Shown: positions 1-8,217 of the stretch, piece after piece
How the letters are laid out: every line of letters starts with the position of its first letter
How positions within the stretch are numbered: the stretch's first letter is position 1
From: SIG440 sp045645905
GTDB taxonomy: Bacteria; Bacillota; Clostridia; Monoglobales; Monoglobaceae
Direction: 5' to 3'
Length of the DNA stretch: 22,552 bases
Assembly: GCA_045645905.1 (NCBI GenBank)
Contig: JAZRJT010000105.1
Span: 1 to 22,552, forward strand
Position numbers and translations under genes: made by a program
The notes under the pieces: model-generated
Databases searched by the model: none
Told to the model about the DNA's origin: nothing
What the model saw: the letters and a program-made list of their open reading frames with translations, nothing else

Positions 1-148
1 GATTTTATAAAAGATTGACAGTTGACTTTTATCGTCAAACAACCATCTCTTTGTAATTTACAACAAACACAAAATGGTTTTGTAGCGAAATCTCAATGAA
101 AAAATCTTTTCCACAGAAAAATAGTTTTATAGGAATTTCAAATATTAT

Positions 149-237
149 TTGATTTTTTTGGAAATATGTGATATAATCAATGTAGTATTGCTCGGAGTGT
201 GTGTAAATGAAATCCGGAGCATAGGAGGTAGAGTATA
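149..237 (+). promoter_or_regulatory. SigA-type promoter and leader of the yicC-remA-gmk-rpoZ operon
   Basis: A -35 box TTGATT (149-154) and a -10 box TATAAT (172-177) are separated by exactly 17 bases. A TG dinucleotide at 169-170 makes an extended -10. Transcription would start near 184. The leader can fold GCTCGGA (190-196) against TCCGGAGC (213-220) with one bulged base. It also contains a five-codon reading frame, ATG at 207 to TAG at 222-224, preceded by GGAG at good spacing; its stop overlaps the AGGAGG (223-228) that serves yicC. The promoter call is strong. Any role for the small frame or the hairpin is inference. Nothing recognisable was seen in bases 1-140. Confidence 0.8.
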
Positions 238-1113
238 ATGCTCAAAAGTATGACAGGCTTTGGCAGAGCCGAAAAGGCCGTTGACCAGTTTAATATTAAG
301 GTTAATCTTAAATCGGTTAACCACAGATATCTTGACCTTGCGGTAAGAGTTCCAAAGTATTATTATTTTGTTGAAGATAAAATTCGTCAGACTGCCGCAA
401 AGTATATTTCACGTGGCAAGGTAGAGGTTTTTGTTTCGGTTGAACGTATAGAGGGCAGCGACAAAAGCATCACTCTTGACCGCGAGGTTGCCACAAGCTA
501 TATAAATGCTTTAAAGGCGGCGGCAGAGCTTGGAGTTGAGGACGATGTTAAAATCTCAACTATTGCTCAGTACCACGATATTTTTAAGATTGAAATTGAT
601 GAGACTGACGAAGAATATGTCACAAATATTATAACAGATGTATTTAAAGATGCTGCCGAGGATTTTGTTAATACAAGAATTTGCGAAGGAAAAAATATGG
701 AATCAGATATTTGCGAGCATCTTGACAACCTTGAGACAAATCTTCATATGGTTGAAAAGCGTTATCCCGAAATTGTTGCAGAATACCGTGCACGCCTTGA
801 AAAGAAGATGAACGAAATTCTTACCGATGTTAATGTCGAAGAAACAAGAATAATTACCGAGGCTGCAATCTTTGCAGAACGTACCGATATCGGTGAAGAA
901 ACTGTCAGACTTGCAAGTCACATAAAAGAATTCCGTAATGCGATAAAGACAGACCAGCCAATAGGTAAAAAGCTTGATTTTATGATTCAGGAAATGAACC
1001 GTGAAACCAACACAATGGGCTCAAAGGCAAACGATGTGGAGATTTCAAAAATTATTGTTGATATGAAATCCGAAATAGAAAAGATAAGAGAACAGATACA
1101 GAATATCGAATAG
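238..1113 (+). CDS. yicC: YicC family endoribonuclease-like protein
   Basis: The 291-residue product opens with MLKSMTGFGRAE, the signature start of the YicC/YloC family, and ends with the conserved MIQEMNRETNTMGSKAND block typical of its DUF1732 C-terminal domain. Family members in E. coli and B. subtilis have been linked to RNA turnover as endoribonucleases. The acidic, helix-rich middle (residues about 150-230) fits the family. The length matches the usual value of about 290. AGGAGG at 223-228 lies nine bases before the ATG. It is the first gene of a tight run with remA, gmk and rpoZ, the same order as yloC-remA-gmk-rpoZ in B. subtilis. The identification is secure; the exact in vivo RNA targets are not known from sequence. 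Confidence 0.95.
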   Translation: MLKSMTGFGRAEKAVDQFNIKVNLKSVNHRYLDLAVRVPKYYYFVEDKIRQTAAKYISRGKVEVFVSVERIEGSDKSITLDREVATSYINALKAAAELGVEDDVKISTIAQYHDIFKIEIDETDEEYVTNIITDVFKDAAEDFVNTRICEGKNMESDICEHLDNLETNLHMVEKRYPEIVAEYRARLEKKMNEILTDVNVEETRIITEAAIFAERTDIGEETVRLASHIKEFRNAIKTDQPIGKKLDFMIQEMNRETNTMGSKANDVEISKIIVDMKSEIEKIREQIQNIE

Positions 1114-1138
1114 CCGTGGGTAGAAAGGCGTGGTTTTT

Positions 1139-1423
1139 ATGAAGCTTATAAATATAGGATTTGGTAATATTGTCTCAGGTGACAGAGTGGTGGCAATTGT
1201 CAGCCCCGAATCTGCACCAATCAAACGTATTGTACAAGATGCACGTGACAAGGGGTTGCTTATTGATGCATCCTGCGGACGCCGTACTCGTGCGGTAATT
1301 ATTACAGACAGTGACCATATCATCCTATCAGCAATCCAGACCGAAACAATTGCAGGTCGCGCAGCTGTTAAGGAAGATTTGACAGACACCAAGGACGAAG
1401 GGGAGATTGAAAGTGAAGAATAA
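1139..1423 (+). CDS. remA: RemA/DUF370 DNA-binding regulator
   Basis: This encodes a 94-residue protein beginning MKLINIGFGNIVS, the RemA (YlzA, DUF370) signature. In B. subtilis RemA binds DNA as a multimeric ring and activates biofilm matrix and osmoprotection genes. The conserved core VVAIVSPESAPIKR and the GLLIDASCGRRTRAVI segment are both present. A GTG at 1130 would add three residues, but AAAGG at 1124-1128 is correctly spaced only for the ATG at 1139, and family members start with MKLINIG. The last 11 bases overlap the likely gmk start, which suggests translational coupling. The acidic tail after residue 80 is slightly longer than in B. subtilis. Whether it controls a matrix here cannot be told. 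Confidence 0.93.
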   Translation: MKLINIGFGNIVSGDRVVAIVSPESAPIKRIVQDARDKGLLIDASCGRRTRAVIITDSDHIILSAIQTETIAGRAAVKEDLTDTKDEGEIESEE

Positions 1424-1982
1424 AGGTATTCTTTATGTGATATCAGGACCTTCAGGTGTGGGCAAGGGTACAATTTGTCAAAGGCTTGTTGAAAGAAATA
1501 AAGATATTTCGGTATCAATTTCGGCAACAACCCGTGCTCCAAGACCAATTGACAAAGATGGTGTGACTTACTTCTTTAAAACGAAGGAAGAATTCAGGTC
1601 AATGATTGATGCAGATAAATTCCTTGAATGGGCGGTTTACAATGACAATTATTACGGAACACCTGCCGACCCTGTTGACGTAAAGCTGAATTCGGGCAAG
1701 GATGTCATTCTTGAAATTGAGGTTCAGGGTGCACTGAAGGTTATGGAAAGACGCCCCGACGCAGTTTCGATTTTTATTGCGCCGCTTTCCGAAGATGTCT
1801 TGTATGAAAGACTTCGGCGCAGAGGAACCGAAACTGAGGAACAGATTGAAAAACGTGTTAATGCCGCAAAGGCAGAACTTAGGCAAAAGGATAAATATGA
1901 TTATATAGTTATCAATGATGTTTTAGAAACTGCAATTTGCGATATACAAAATATTATGAAAAACGAAAAGGAGAAGATGTAA
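1413..1982 (+). CDS. gmk: Guanylate kinase
   Basis: The product phosphorylates GMP to GDP with ATP, a cytosolic step of guanine nucleotide synthesis. The Walker A loop SGPSGVGKGT lies near the N-terminus, followed by SATTRAPRPIDKDGVTYFF, the GMP-binding region, and a lid region with RLRRRGTETEEQIEKR. I place the start at GTG 1413 (189 residues). The AAGGGGAG stretch at about 1398-1405 is properly spaced from it, while the alternative TTG at 1407 lies too close. Either way the gene overlaps the end of remA. AAGGAG near its 3' end is the ribosome site of rpoZ, which begins one base after this stop. The function is certain; only the start is open. Confidence 0.95.
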   Translation: MKNKGILYVISGPSGVGKGTICQRLVERNKDISVSISATTRAPRPIDKDGVTYFFKTKEEFRSMIDADKFLEWAVYNDNYYGTPADPVDVKLNSGKDVILEIEVQGALKVMERRPDAVSIFIAPLSEDVLYERLRRRGTETEEQIEKRVNAAKAELRQKDKYDYIVINDVLETAICDIQNIMKNEKEKM

Positions 1983-1983
1983 A

Positions 1984-2220
1984 ATGATGATTTATCCACC
2001 TATTACAGAGCTTGTAAATAAAACAGGAAGCAGATATGCGTTGGTTATTGAAACAGCTAAAAGAACCAGACAATTGGTTGATGGTGCCCCCAGACTTGCT
2101 GATGTTGAAACATCTAAGGATGTAACTGTTGCGGTAAACGAAATTTATGAGGGCAAAATCGAGGCTGTAAAGCCTGTTGAAGCAGTTCAGGAAGAAATTT
2201 CCGAAGAGGATGCTGAATAA
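1984..2220 (+). CDS. rpoZ: RNA polymerase omega subunit
   Basis: A 78-residue omega subunit, which helps assemble and stabilise RNA polymerase by clamping the beta' subunit. The sequence MMIYPPITELVNKTGSRYALVIETAKRTRQL (read in pieces) carries the conserved SRYALV and AKRTRQL motifs and the later KDVTVAVNEIYEGKI. It ends with an acidic tail, common in Clostridia. AAGGAG at 1968-1973 supports the first of two tandem ATG codons. The gmk-rpoZ pairing is standard in Firmicutes. It is the last gene before a 236-base gap containing strong hairpins, so the first operon probably ends here. Confidence 0.95.
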   Translation: MMIYPPITELVNKTGSRYALVIETAKRTRQLVDGAPRLADVETSKDVTVAVNEIYEGKIEAVKPVEAVQEEISEEDAE

Positions 2221-2222
2221 TA

Positions 2223-2372
2223 TTTTTAAACCGGGAAATTACACAATTTCTCGGTTTAAAAAACATCAATTTGATGCCCGCGCAAGATTTTCGGCTGTGC
2301 CGAAATGCACCTGGGCAAGCAAAGCGCAATTAGCTCCGAAAGCCGCCTGCGGCGAGCTGCGTAGCCGCATTG
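2223..2372 (+). repeat. Structured intergenic repeat, copy A
   Basis: About 150 non-coding bases that match the element at 20295-20440 in layout and in blocks of sequence. Three folded parts follow each other. First is a hairpin with arms 2223-2240 and 2245-2262, 18 pairs and a four-base loop. Second is a stem closed by GCCC (2276-2279) and GGGC (2313-2316), with an inner hairpin TTTCGGC/GCCGAAA (2289-2305). Third is an arm closed by CAAAGCG (2320-2326) and CGCATTG (2366-2372, one mismatch), containing AGCTC/GAGCT and GCCG/CGGC. The blocks TTTTCGGCTG, AAATGCA and GGGCAA-CAAAGCG recur in copy B. It is probably a dispersed repeat (REP- or MITE-like) or a structured RNA. No family is assigned. 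Confidence 0.8.
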
Positions 2373-2380
2373 TTCAATTT

Positions 2381-2411
2381 AAGGACTGCTTCTGTTTTTG
2401 AAGTAGTCCTT
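2381..2411 (+). terminator. Strong hairpin before priA, possible terminator
   Basis: AAGGACTGCTTC (2381-2392) pairs with GAAGTAGTCCTT (2400-2411) over 12 pairs, one of them G-T, around a seven-base T-rich loop. It is followed by GACTTTTAG rather than a clean T run, so termination may be partial. The position between rpoZ and priA fits the end of the first transcript. No good promoter for priA was found between this hairpin and the gene. Confidence 0.5.
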
Positions 2412-2456
2412 GACTTTTAGATAACAAGCAAAGCAATAAAATGCTGTGAGGTTTCT

Positions 2457-4694
2457 ATGATTGCACAGGTAGTTTTAAACAATAAGGAACAGAATATTGA
2501 TAAGGTCTTTGACTATTCCGTACCACAGGCACTTGAAGGAAAGCTGTCGGTAGGTATGCGTGTTTTGGTGCCCTTTGGTTGGGGTAACCGCAAGGTTGAC
2601 GGCATTGTCATAGGCTTAAAAAGCTCTAGTGATTTTAAAAATCTAAAGGAAGTCAGCAGTATACAAGGCTGCGAACCTGTTTGCGAGCCGTGGATTTTAG
2701 AGCTATGCTTGTGGGTAAGCCACAAATATTTTTGTTCTTTATATCAGGCTATCCGCCTTGCTATGCCTCCCGGGATGACATCGGGCGTCAAAGAAAAAAG
2801 TGTAAATATTGCATCACTTAAGCTTGGCAGAGAAGCGGCATTCGGTATTGCTGATGCACTTCGCGAAAAGGGTGCGGTGGCTCAGGCAAGAATTATTGAG
2901 GCTCTTTTGATGACTGATTCAATGCCGTTTGCAAAACTTGTTCGTGAAAAAGGCGGCAGTTATGAGGCAATACGTGCTCTGCGGGAGAAGGGCTATATCA
3001 CAACCGATACTCAGCAGATTGAACGGCAGGCCTATGACGAAACAAAATACGAAAAAACGGTGGCATATACACCTACACCTGAACAAAAAATGGTAATTGA
3101 CCATCTTTACAAAACTATAGATGCAGAAAAATTTGAGAAAATTCTTCTTCGAGGCGTTACCGGCAGCGGTAAGACCGAAGTTTTTCTGCAGGCAATCGAA
3201 AGAGTTATAGAAATCGGCAAAAATGCAATTATGCTTGTGCCGGAAATTTCCCTTACCCCGCAGATGGTACAGCGGTTTGTATCACGTTTCGGCAATTCAG
3301 TTGCGGTTATTCACAGTGCACTATCTGGTGGTGAACGTTTTGACCAGTGGAACAAAATCAAAAATGGCGAGGTAAAGGTTGTTGTGGGCGCAAGGTCGGC
3401 GATTTTTGCTCCTTTTAAAAATATTGGGATTATAATCCTTGACGAGGAACACGAAAACAGTTACAAGTCAGAAACAAGCCCAAGATATCACACAATTGAT
3501 GTTGCAGAAAAACGTGCCCGGGATGAAGACGCGATATTGCTTCTGGCATCGGCAACGCCTTCGATATCAGAATTTTATAAGGCAAAACAGGGCGAGTATA
3601 CTTTGTTTGAAATGACAAAACGTTATAATCAAGGAGCTATGCCTGAGGTATCCATTGTTGATATGCGTGGTGAATTGTTTGAAAACAAAAACCGTTCGCC
3701 CATAAGCCTTAAATTACAAAGAGAAATACAGCATAACCTGGATACCGGACAAAAAACAATTCTGTTTTTAAACAGAAGAGGGTATTCAACATTTGTTTCC
3801 TGCCGTGAATGCGGTGAGGTTATCAACTGCCCCGATTGCAGTATAGCAATGACTTATCATAAGGGAAAGGATTTACTTACCTGTCATTATTGCGGATACA
3901 TTCAGCGGAATGTTACAGAGTGCCCATCCTGTGGCTCGGAATATGTTAAATATTTTGGAACAGGCACTCAAAAAATTGAGGAGGAATTGTACAGGTTGTT
4001 TCCTTCAGCAAAGGTTTTAAGAATGGACACCGACACAACCTCCCAAAAGGGCGGTCACGAAAAAATCCTTGACGAATTTTCAAAAGGCGGTGCGGATATT
4101 CTGCTGGGAACACAAATGGTGACAAAGGGACTTGATTTCCACGATGTAACGTTAGTGGGAGTTCTTGCGGCAGATACATCGCTTGCGGTTGATGATTTTC
4201 GTGCCAATGAAAGGGGCTTTTCGTTATTTACTCAGGTCTGCGGCAGAGCAGGCAGAGGTGATTTAAAAGGACGTGCTGTAATTCAGACCTATCAGCCTGG
4301 GAATACTACAATTAATTTCTCAAAAGAACACGATTATATTTCTTTTTATGAAAATGAGATAATGCAAAGAAAAAGGTTGAATTATCCGCCGTTTTGTGAC
4401 ATAATATATATAATGGCAACGGGCGAGGACGAGCAAATGGTAAAATCGGTAATCGATGATATCGGAAAAGCTTTTGACAAGTATATGCGAAATGATAAAA
4501 ACATCTTTTCAAAATCAGGGCCTGCACCCGCTCCCATTGCAAAAATAAAGAATAATTTCAGGTACAGAATCTTGCTTAAATGCAAGGATTATGATGAAAT
4601 TCATAATTTCCTGAGGGAAATTTATGAGAAACACGAAGGCTCAAAAAGCCCGGTTTATTTAAGTATTGACATTAATCCAATCAATATGTATTGA
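2457..4694 (+). CDS. priA: Primosomal protein N', replication restart helicase PriA
   Basis: This is a 745-residue superfamily 2 DNA helicase that recognises stalled forks and starts reloading of the replicative helicase. An N-terminal DNA-binding domain (MIAQVVLNNKEQNIDKVFDY) is followed by the Walker A motif GSGKT (236-240), the DEEH box (329-332) and the GRAGRG motif VI. A cysteine-rich zinc-binding insertion between about 449 and 492 has the paired CxxC units of PriA (CRECGEVINCPDC and later CHYC, CPSC). The length sits between E. coli (732) and B. subtilis (805). GAGG lies five bases before the ATG. In B. subtilis coaBC precedes priA; here that gene is missing. The call is certain. Confidence 0.97.
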   Translation: MIAQVVLNNKEQNIDKVFDYSVPQALEGKLSVGMRVLVPFGWGNRKVDGIVIGLKSSSDFKNLKEVSSIQGCEPVCEPWILELCLWVSHKYFCSLYQAIRLAMPPGMTSGVKEKSVNIASLKLGREAAFGIADALREKGAVAQARIIEALLMTDSMPFAKLVREKGGSYEAIRALREKGYITTDTQQIERQAYDETKYEKTVAYTPTPEQKMVIDHLYKTIDAEKFEKILLRGVTGSGKTEVFLQAIERVIEIGKNAIMLVPEISLTPQMVQRFVSRFGNSVAVIHSALSGGERFDQWNKIKNGEVKVVVGARSAIFAPFKNIGIIILDEEHENSYKSETSPRYHTIDVAEKRARDEDAILLLASATPSISEFYKAKQGEYTLFEMTKRYNQGAMPEVSIVDMRGELFENKNRSPISLKLQREIQHNLDTGQKTILFLNRRGYSTFVSCRECGEVINCPDCSIAMTYHKGKDLLTCHYCGYIQRNVTECPSCGSEYVKYFGTGTQKIEEELYRLFPSAKVLRMDTDTTSQKGGHEKILDEFSKGGADILLGTQMVTKGLDFHDVTLVGVLAADTSLAVDDFRANERGFSLFTQVCGRAGRGDLKGRAVIQTYQPGNTTINFSKEHDYISFYENEIMQRKRLNYPPFCDIIYIMATGEDEQMVKSVIDDIGKAFDKYMRNDKNIFSKSGPAPAPIAKIKNNFRYRILLKCKDYDEIHNFLREIYEKHEGSKSPVYLSIDINPINMY

Positions 4695-4723
4695 TTACAA
4701 AAGAATGAAAGGTACGAGGTATT

Positions 4724-5191
4724 ATGGCTATAAGAAAGATTGTAACATTAGGTGATGATGTTTTAACAAAAAAATGCCGTCCCGTTGAAAAATTTGATGA
4801 CAGACTAAACGAATTGGTAAATGATTTGTTTGACACTCTCTATGATTCGGGCGGTGCAGGACTTGCGGCTCCTCAGGTGGGAATTTTAAGACGCATTGCT
4901 GTAATTGACATTGACGAAGGACCTATTGAACTGATTAACCCCGAAATTATCAGCACAGAAGGCTCGCAGACCGGTGCTGAGGGTTGCCTCAGTAATCCCG
5001 GTAAGTACGGAATTGTTACACGTCCCAAAAAGGTGACAGTGCGTGCACAGGACCGCAAGGGTGAATGGCACGAATACGTGGGTGAGGACCTTCTTGCAAG
5101 AGCATTCTGTCACGAAACCGAGCATCTTGACGGAAAGATGTTTATGGATTTGGTTGAAGAATGGGTTGATTTGGAAAATAACCAGAATTAA
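4724..5191 (+). CDS. def: Peptide deformylase
   Basis: The enzyme removes the formyl group from the N-terminal methionine of new proteins. All three family motifs are visible: GAGLAAPQ (44-51), EGCLS (86-90, C88 a metal ligand) and HExxH (H130, E131, H134). The third reads HETEH where many relatives have HEIDH; the ligands are intact. The length of 155 residues fits a compact type 1 enzyme. It lies 29 bases after priA and 23 bases before fmt. Fmt adds the formyl group to initiator tRNA and this enzyme later removes it, so the two form a functional pair. Confidence 0.97.
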   Translation: MAIRKIVTLGDDVLTKKCRPVEKFDDRLNELVNDLFDTLYDSGGAGLAAPQVGILRRIAVIDIDEGPIELINPEIISTEGSQTGAEGCLSNPGKYGIVTRPKKVTVRAQDRKGEWHEYVGEDLLARAFCHETEHLDGKMFMDLVEEWVDLENNQN

Positions 5192-5214
5192 TTTCTGTCA
5201 GAGGATGCGATTTT

Positions 5215-6144
5215 ATGAAGATTTTGTTTATGGGAACTCCCGAATTTGCAGTTCCTTGTTTAGAGGCACTTATAAAAACCGAGCACAAAATTGTAGGTGC
5301 GGTAACTCAGCCGGACAAGCCGGCAGGCAGAGGGCACAAGCTGACACCGCCGCCCGTTAAGGTGTGTGCGGAGGAAAATGGCATAAAGGTTTTTCAGCCC
5401 GAAACCTTAAAGGATTTTGCATTTAAGGCAGAGCTTGATAAACTTGCCCCTGACCTTATAATTGTTGTGGCATACGGCAAAATTTTGCCTGAGTATATAC
5501 TGCAGTTCCCCAAGTACGGCTGTATTAATATGCACGCATCACTTCTTCCCAAATACCGTGGTGCCGGCCCTATACAGTGGGTGATTGTAAATGGTGAGAA
5601 GAAAACGGGCATTACATCTATGCTGATGGAAAAAGGTCTTGACACAGGTGATATGCTCCTTAAATGCGAAACTGAAATCGCAGAATACGAAACTGCCGAC
5701 CATCTTCATGACCGACTTATGGTTATGGGAGCAGACTTAATGATTGAAACAATAAAACAGCTTGAAAAGGGCGAGCTTAAGCCCGAAAAGCAAAATGATG
5801 CAGATTCCTGCTATGCACCTATGATTTCAAAGGAAACTGCAAAGATTGACTGGACAAAGTCTGCAAAAGAGATTATATGTCTTATTTGCGGAATGAATTC
5901 CTGGCCCGTTGCACATACCCTATATATGGGCGAGCTTATGAAGATTTATATGGCGCATATGGGTAAACCTTCAAAGAGTGCCTGTGGTCAGATTACATCT
6001 GCAGATGAAAAGGGTATCGAGGTTGTCTGCGGTGATGGTAATACAATAATTGTTACAGATGTTCAGTTTAAGGGCTCCAAGCAGATGAAGGTCCGTGACT
6101 GGCTTAACGGTCACAAGATTGAAATTGGTGAAATCTTAGGATAG
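5215..6144 (+). CDS. fmt: Methionyl-tRNA formyltransferase
   Basis: A 309-residue cytosolic enzyme that transfers a formyl group from 10-formyl-tetrahydrofolate to the methionine on initiator tRNA. It starts MKILFMGTPEFAVPCL, the family signature. The active site is visible as N105, H107 in NMHASLLPKYRGAGPIQW, and D143 in KGLDTGDM, matching N106, H108 and D144 of the E. coli enzyme. A second, tRNA-binding domain follows from about residue 205. AGAGGATG precedes the ATG. It is co-directional with def. Confidence 0.97.
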   Translation: MKILFMGTPEFAVPCLEALIKTEHKIVGAVTQPDKPAGRGHKLTPPPVKVCAEENGIKVFQPETLKDFAFKAELDKLAPDLIIVVAYGKILPEYILQFPKYGCINMHASLLPKYRGAGPIQWVIVNGEKKTGITSMLMEKGLDTGDMLLKCETEIAEYETADHLHDRLMVMGADLMIETIKQLEKGELKPEKQNDADSCYAPMISKETAKIDWTKSAKEIICLICGMNSWPVAHTLYMGELMKIYMAHMGKPSKSACGQITSADEKGIEVVCGDGNTIIVTDVQFKGSKQMKVRDWLNGHKIEIGEILG

Positions 6145-6201
6145 TTACATATCCTCAATTTTGGGATATCAAATGTTTAATTATAGAAAGGTGACAAAAA
6201 G

Positions 6202-6906
6202 ATGGGACTTGGATATTTTTATGGCATTGATATGACATATATCATACTTGTTTTGCCCGCATTGATTTTTACAATGTATGCGCAAAGCAAGGTGAATTCG
6301 ACATTTAATAAATACAGAACTGTTGGCAACCGACGTGAATATACCGGTGCACAGGTAGCACGTAAAATTCTTGATATGAACGGTCTGCAGAATGTAATTG
6401 TAGAACGTGTGGCAGGCAACCTTACCGACCACTTTGACCCAAGAACAAATGTAGTAAGGCTGTCGGATGCAACCTACAGCAGTACATCTGTTGCAGCTAT
6501 CGGTGTTGCTGCTCACGAAGTGGGACACGCAGTTCAGCACTCTCAGGGATATGCACCCATAAAAGTGCGTAATGCGATTGTTCCCGTGGTGCAGATTGCG
6601 TCTTATGCCGCGTGGCCGCTTGCAATTTTTGGTATATTACTCAGCTTTGAAGGTCTTGCGAATTTTGGTGTTTTGCTCTTTGGTGCGGTTGTGCTGTTTC
6701 AGCTTATAACCCTTCCGGTAGAATTTAATGCATCATCAAGAGCTATAAAAACCTTAGAGAGCAACCTGATACTTGACGCCGACGAACTTTCGGCATCCAA
6801 AAAGGTGCTCAGTGCCGCAGCAATGACTTATGTGGCATCTGCTGCTGTGGCAATAGCTAACCTTTTAAGGCTGCTTAGTATTGTGGGCGGAAGACGAAGA
6901 GATTAA
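6202..6906 (+). CDS. Membrane zinc metallopeptidase, YugP family (Zn_peptidase_2)
   Basis: A 234-residue integral membrane protein. An N-terminal membrane segment (about 7-24) is followed by a soluble part with YTGAQVARKILDMNG and DHFDPRTNVVRLS. The zinc site is HEVGH (105-109). Further membrane segments lie at about 128-150, 155-175 and 205-225. This matches the YugP-like family (PF04298), whose substrates are unknown. The gene is commonly found between fmt and rsmB in Clostridia, and that is its place here, with a 57-base gap before it and 20 bases after. GAAAGGTGA supplies the ribosome site. The fold and zinc motif are clear; a physiological role should not be assumed. Confidence 0.85.
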   Translation: MGLGYFYGIDMTYIILVLPALIFTMYAQSKVNSTFNKYRTVGNRREYTGAQVARKILDMNGLQNVIVERVAGNLTDHFDPRTNVVRLSDATYSSTSVAAIGVAAHEVGHAVQHSQGYAPIKVRNAIVPVVQIASYAAWPLAIFGILLSFEGLANFGVLLFGAVVLFQLITLPVEFNASSRAIKTLESNLILDADELSASKKVLSAAAMTYVASAAVAIANLLRLLSIVGGRRRD

Positions 6907-6926
6907 AAGGATAGGTCTGTGAGATT

Positions 6927-8210
6927 ATGACGGCAAGAGAAATTGCCCTTAAGGCATTGTATGACATTGAAATAAACGGAACATTTACAAATGCGGCACT
7001 GAATTCGGCTTTATCGGGTACAGAGCTTGAGCTGTGCGACCGCGGTTTTGTTACCGAGCTTATATATGGTGTTGTGTCAAATAAAACAGCAATTGATTTT
7101 ATTATATCAAAATACTCGAAAATAAAAATTAAAAAGATGTCACCATGGGTTCTGTCCATTCTTCGAATGGGTATTTTTCAGATTTACTATATGGACAGAA
7201 TTCCTCACAGTGCTGCTTGCAATGAGTCGGTGAAACTGGCAAAAAAATATTCCCACCGTGCAGGTACGGGTTTTGTTAACGGAGTTCTGCGTTCCTTTGC
7301 AAGAGAGGTTGAGAACTTTCAATTTCCCAAAGGAAAAAGCCATGCAGAGTATTTGTCGCTTAAATACTCATACCCTTTATGGATGACCGAAAGGCTTACT
7401 GCCGAATACGGAGCGGAGCGATGCGGTGAACTGTATGAAGAAAACAGCAAGGCTCACGGCGTATTTTTAAGGGTAAATACCCTTAAAATTTCAACAGATG
7501 AACTGATTAAACGATTAAAGGATGAAGGGGTCAATTGCGAAAAAACGCACATTGACGGATGCCTTAAGGTGATGGGCAGATTAAGCATTGATAAATCTAT
7601 CGCATACAGAGAGGGGCTTTATTCGCTGCAGAATATATCGTCGCAAATGGCAGTTGCGGCTCTTGCACCCAAGTCAGGTGATACTGTGATTGATATGTGT
7701 GCGGCTCCAGGCGGCAAAAGCTGTGCTATTGCCGAAAAAATGGAAAACCATGGCAAGATATTGTCATTTGATGTGTTTGAACATAAGGTTGACCTTATAA
7801 AAAAATCTGCTCAAAGACTGGGTATTGATATAATTGATGCAAGGCTTCAGGATGCAGCGGTGTGTTTGACGGAACTTGAAAATTCAGCCGATTGCGTGTT
7901 GGCAGATGTACCATGCTCGGGGCTTGGGGTAATACATAAAAAACCCGATATAAAATGGAGACGCACAGAGGCAGATGTTGAAGAACTGTGCAGAATTCAG
8001 AAACAAATTTTAAAAACCGCGGCTGCATATGTGAAGCCGGGCGGAACTCTGGTTTACAGCACATGCACAATTCTGCCTGAAGAAAACCGGTTACAGATGG
8101 CTGAGTTCCTTAAAAACAATAGCGAATTCAAAAAGTTGTCTGAGGAACAAATCTTAACCGGAGAGATAGGCGAAAGTGGTTTTTATATATGCAAAATGAT
8201 GAAGGGATAA
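6927..8210 (+). CDS. rsmB: 16S rRNA (cytosine-967-C5)-methyltransferase RsmB
   Basis: This 427-residue protein has an N-terminal NusB-like RNA-binding domain (about 1-140) and a C-terminal SAM-dependent methyltransferase. Visible motifs are DMCAAPGGKS (SAM loop), ADVPCSGLG with C330, and YSTCTILPEEN with C380. The two cysteines are the nucleophile and the base-release residue typical of RNA m5C enzymes. The central block GLYSLQNISSQMAVAAL is also characteristic. The family methylates C967 of 16S rRNA in E. coli. The gene lies seven bases before rlmN, so two rRNA modification genes are paired. The product call is secure. Confidence 0.95.
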   Translation: MTAREIALKALYDIEINGTFTNAALNSALSGTELELCDRGFVTELIYGVVSNKTAIDFIISKYSKIKIKKMSPWVLSILRMGIFQIYYMDRIPHSAACNESVKLAKKYSHRAGTGFVNGVLRSFAREVENFQFPKGKSHAEYLSLKYSYPLWMTERLTAEYGAERCGELYEENSKAHGVFLRVNTLKISTDELIKRLKDEGVNCEKTHIDGCLKVMGRLSIDKSIAYREGLYSLQNISSQMAVAALAPKSGDTVIDMCAAPGGKSCAIAEKMENHGKILSFDVFEHKVDLIKKSAQRLGIDIIDARLQDAAVCLTELENSADCVLADVPCSGLGVIHKKPDIKWRRTEADVEELCRIQKQILKTAAAYVKPGGTLVYSTCTILPEENRLQMAEFLKNNSEFKKLSEEQILTGEIGESGFYICKMMKG

Positions 8211-8217
8211 ATCGTTT

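Noticed and set aside
1045..1548. Minus-strand frame of 167 codons across yicC, remA and gmk
   Set aside because: It lies opposite three well-identified genes and has no recognisable protein features.
2177..2401. Plus-strand frame running through repeat copy A
   Set aside because: It begins inside rpoZ and crosses the folded non-coding element; the translation resembles no protein.
4724..5191. Altered HETEH motif in peptide deformylase as a sign of lost activity
   Set aside because: Both histidines and the glutamate are present; the change is at a variable inner position.
6149..6169. Hairpin ATATCC/GGATAT between fmt and the zinc peptidase gene
   Set aside because: It has only six A/T-rich pairs with no T tract; too weak for a terminator.
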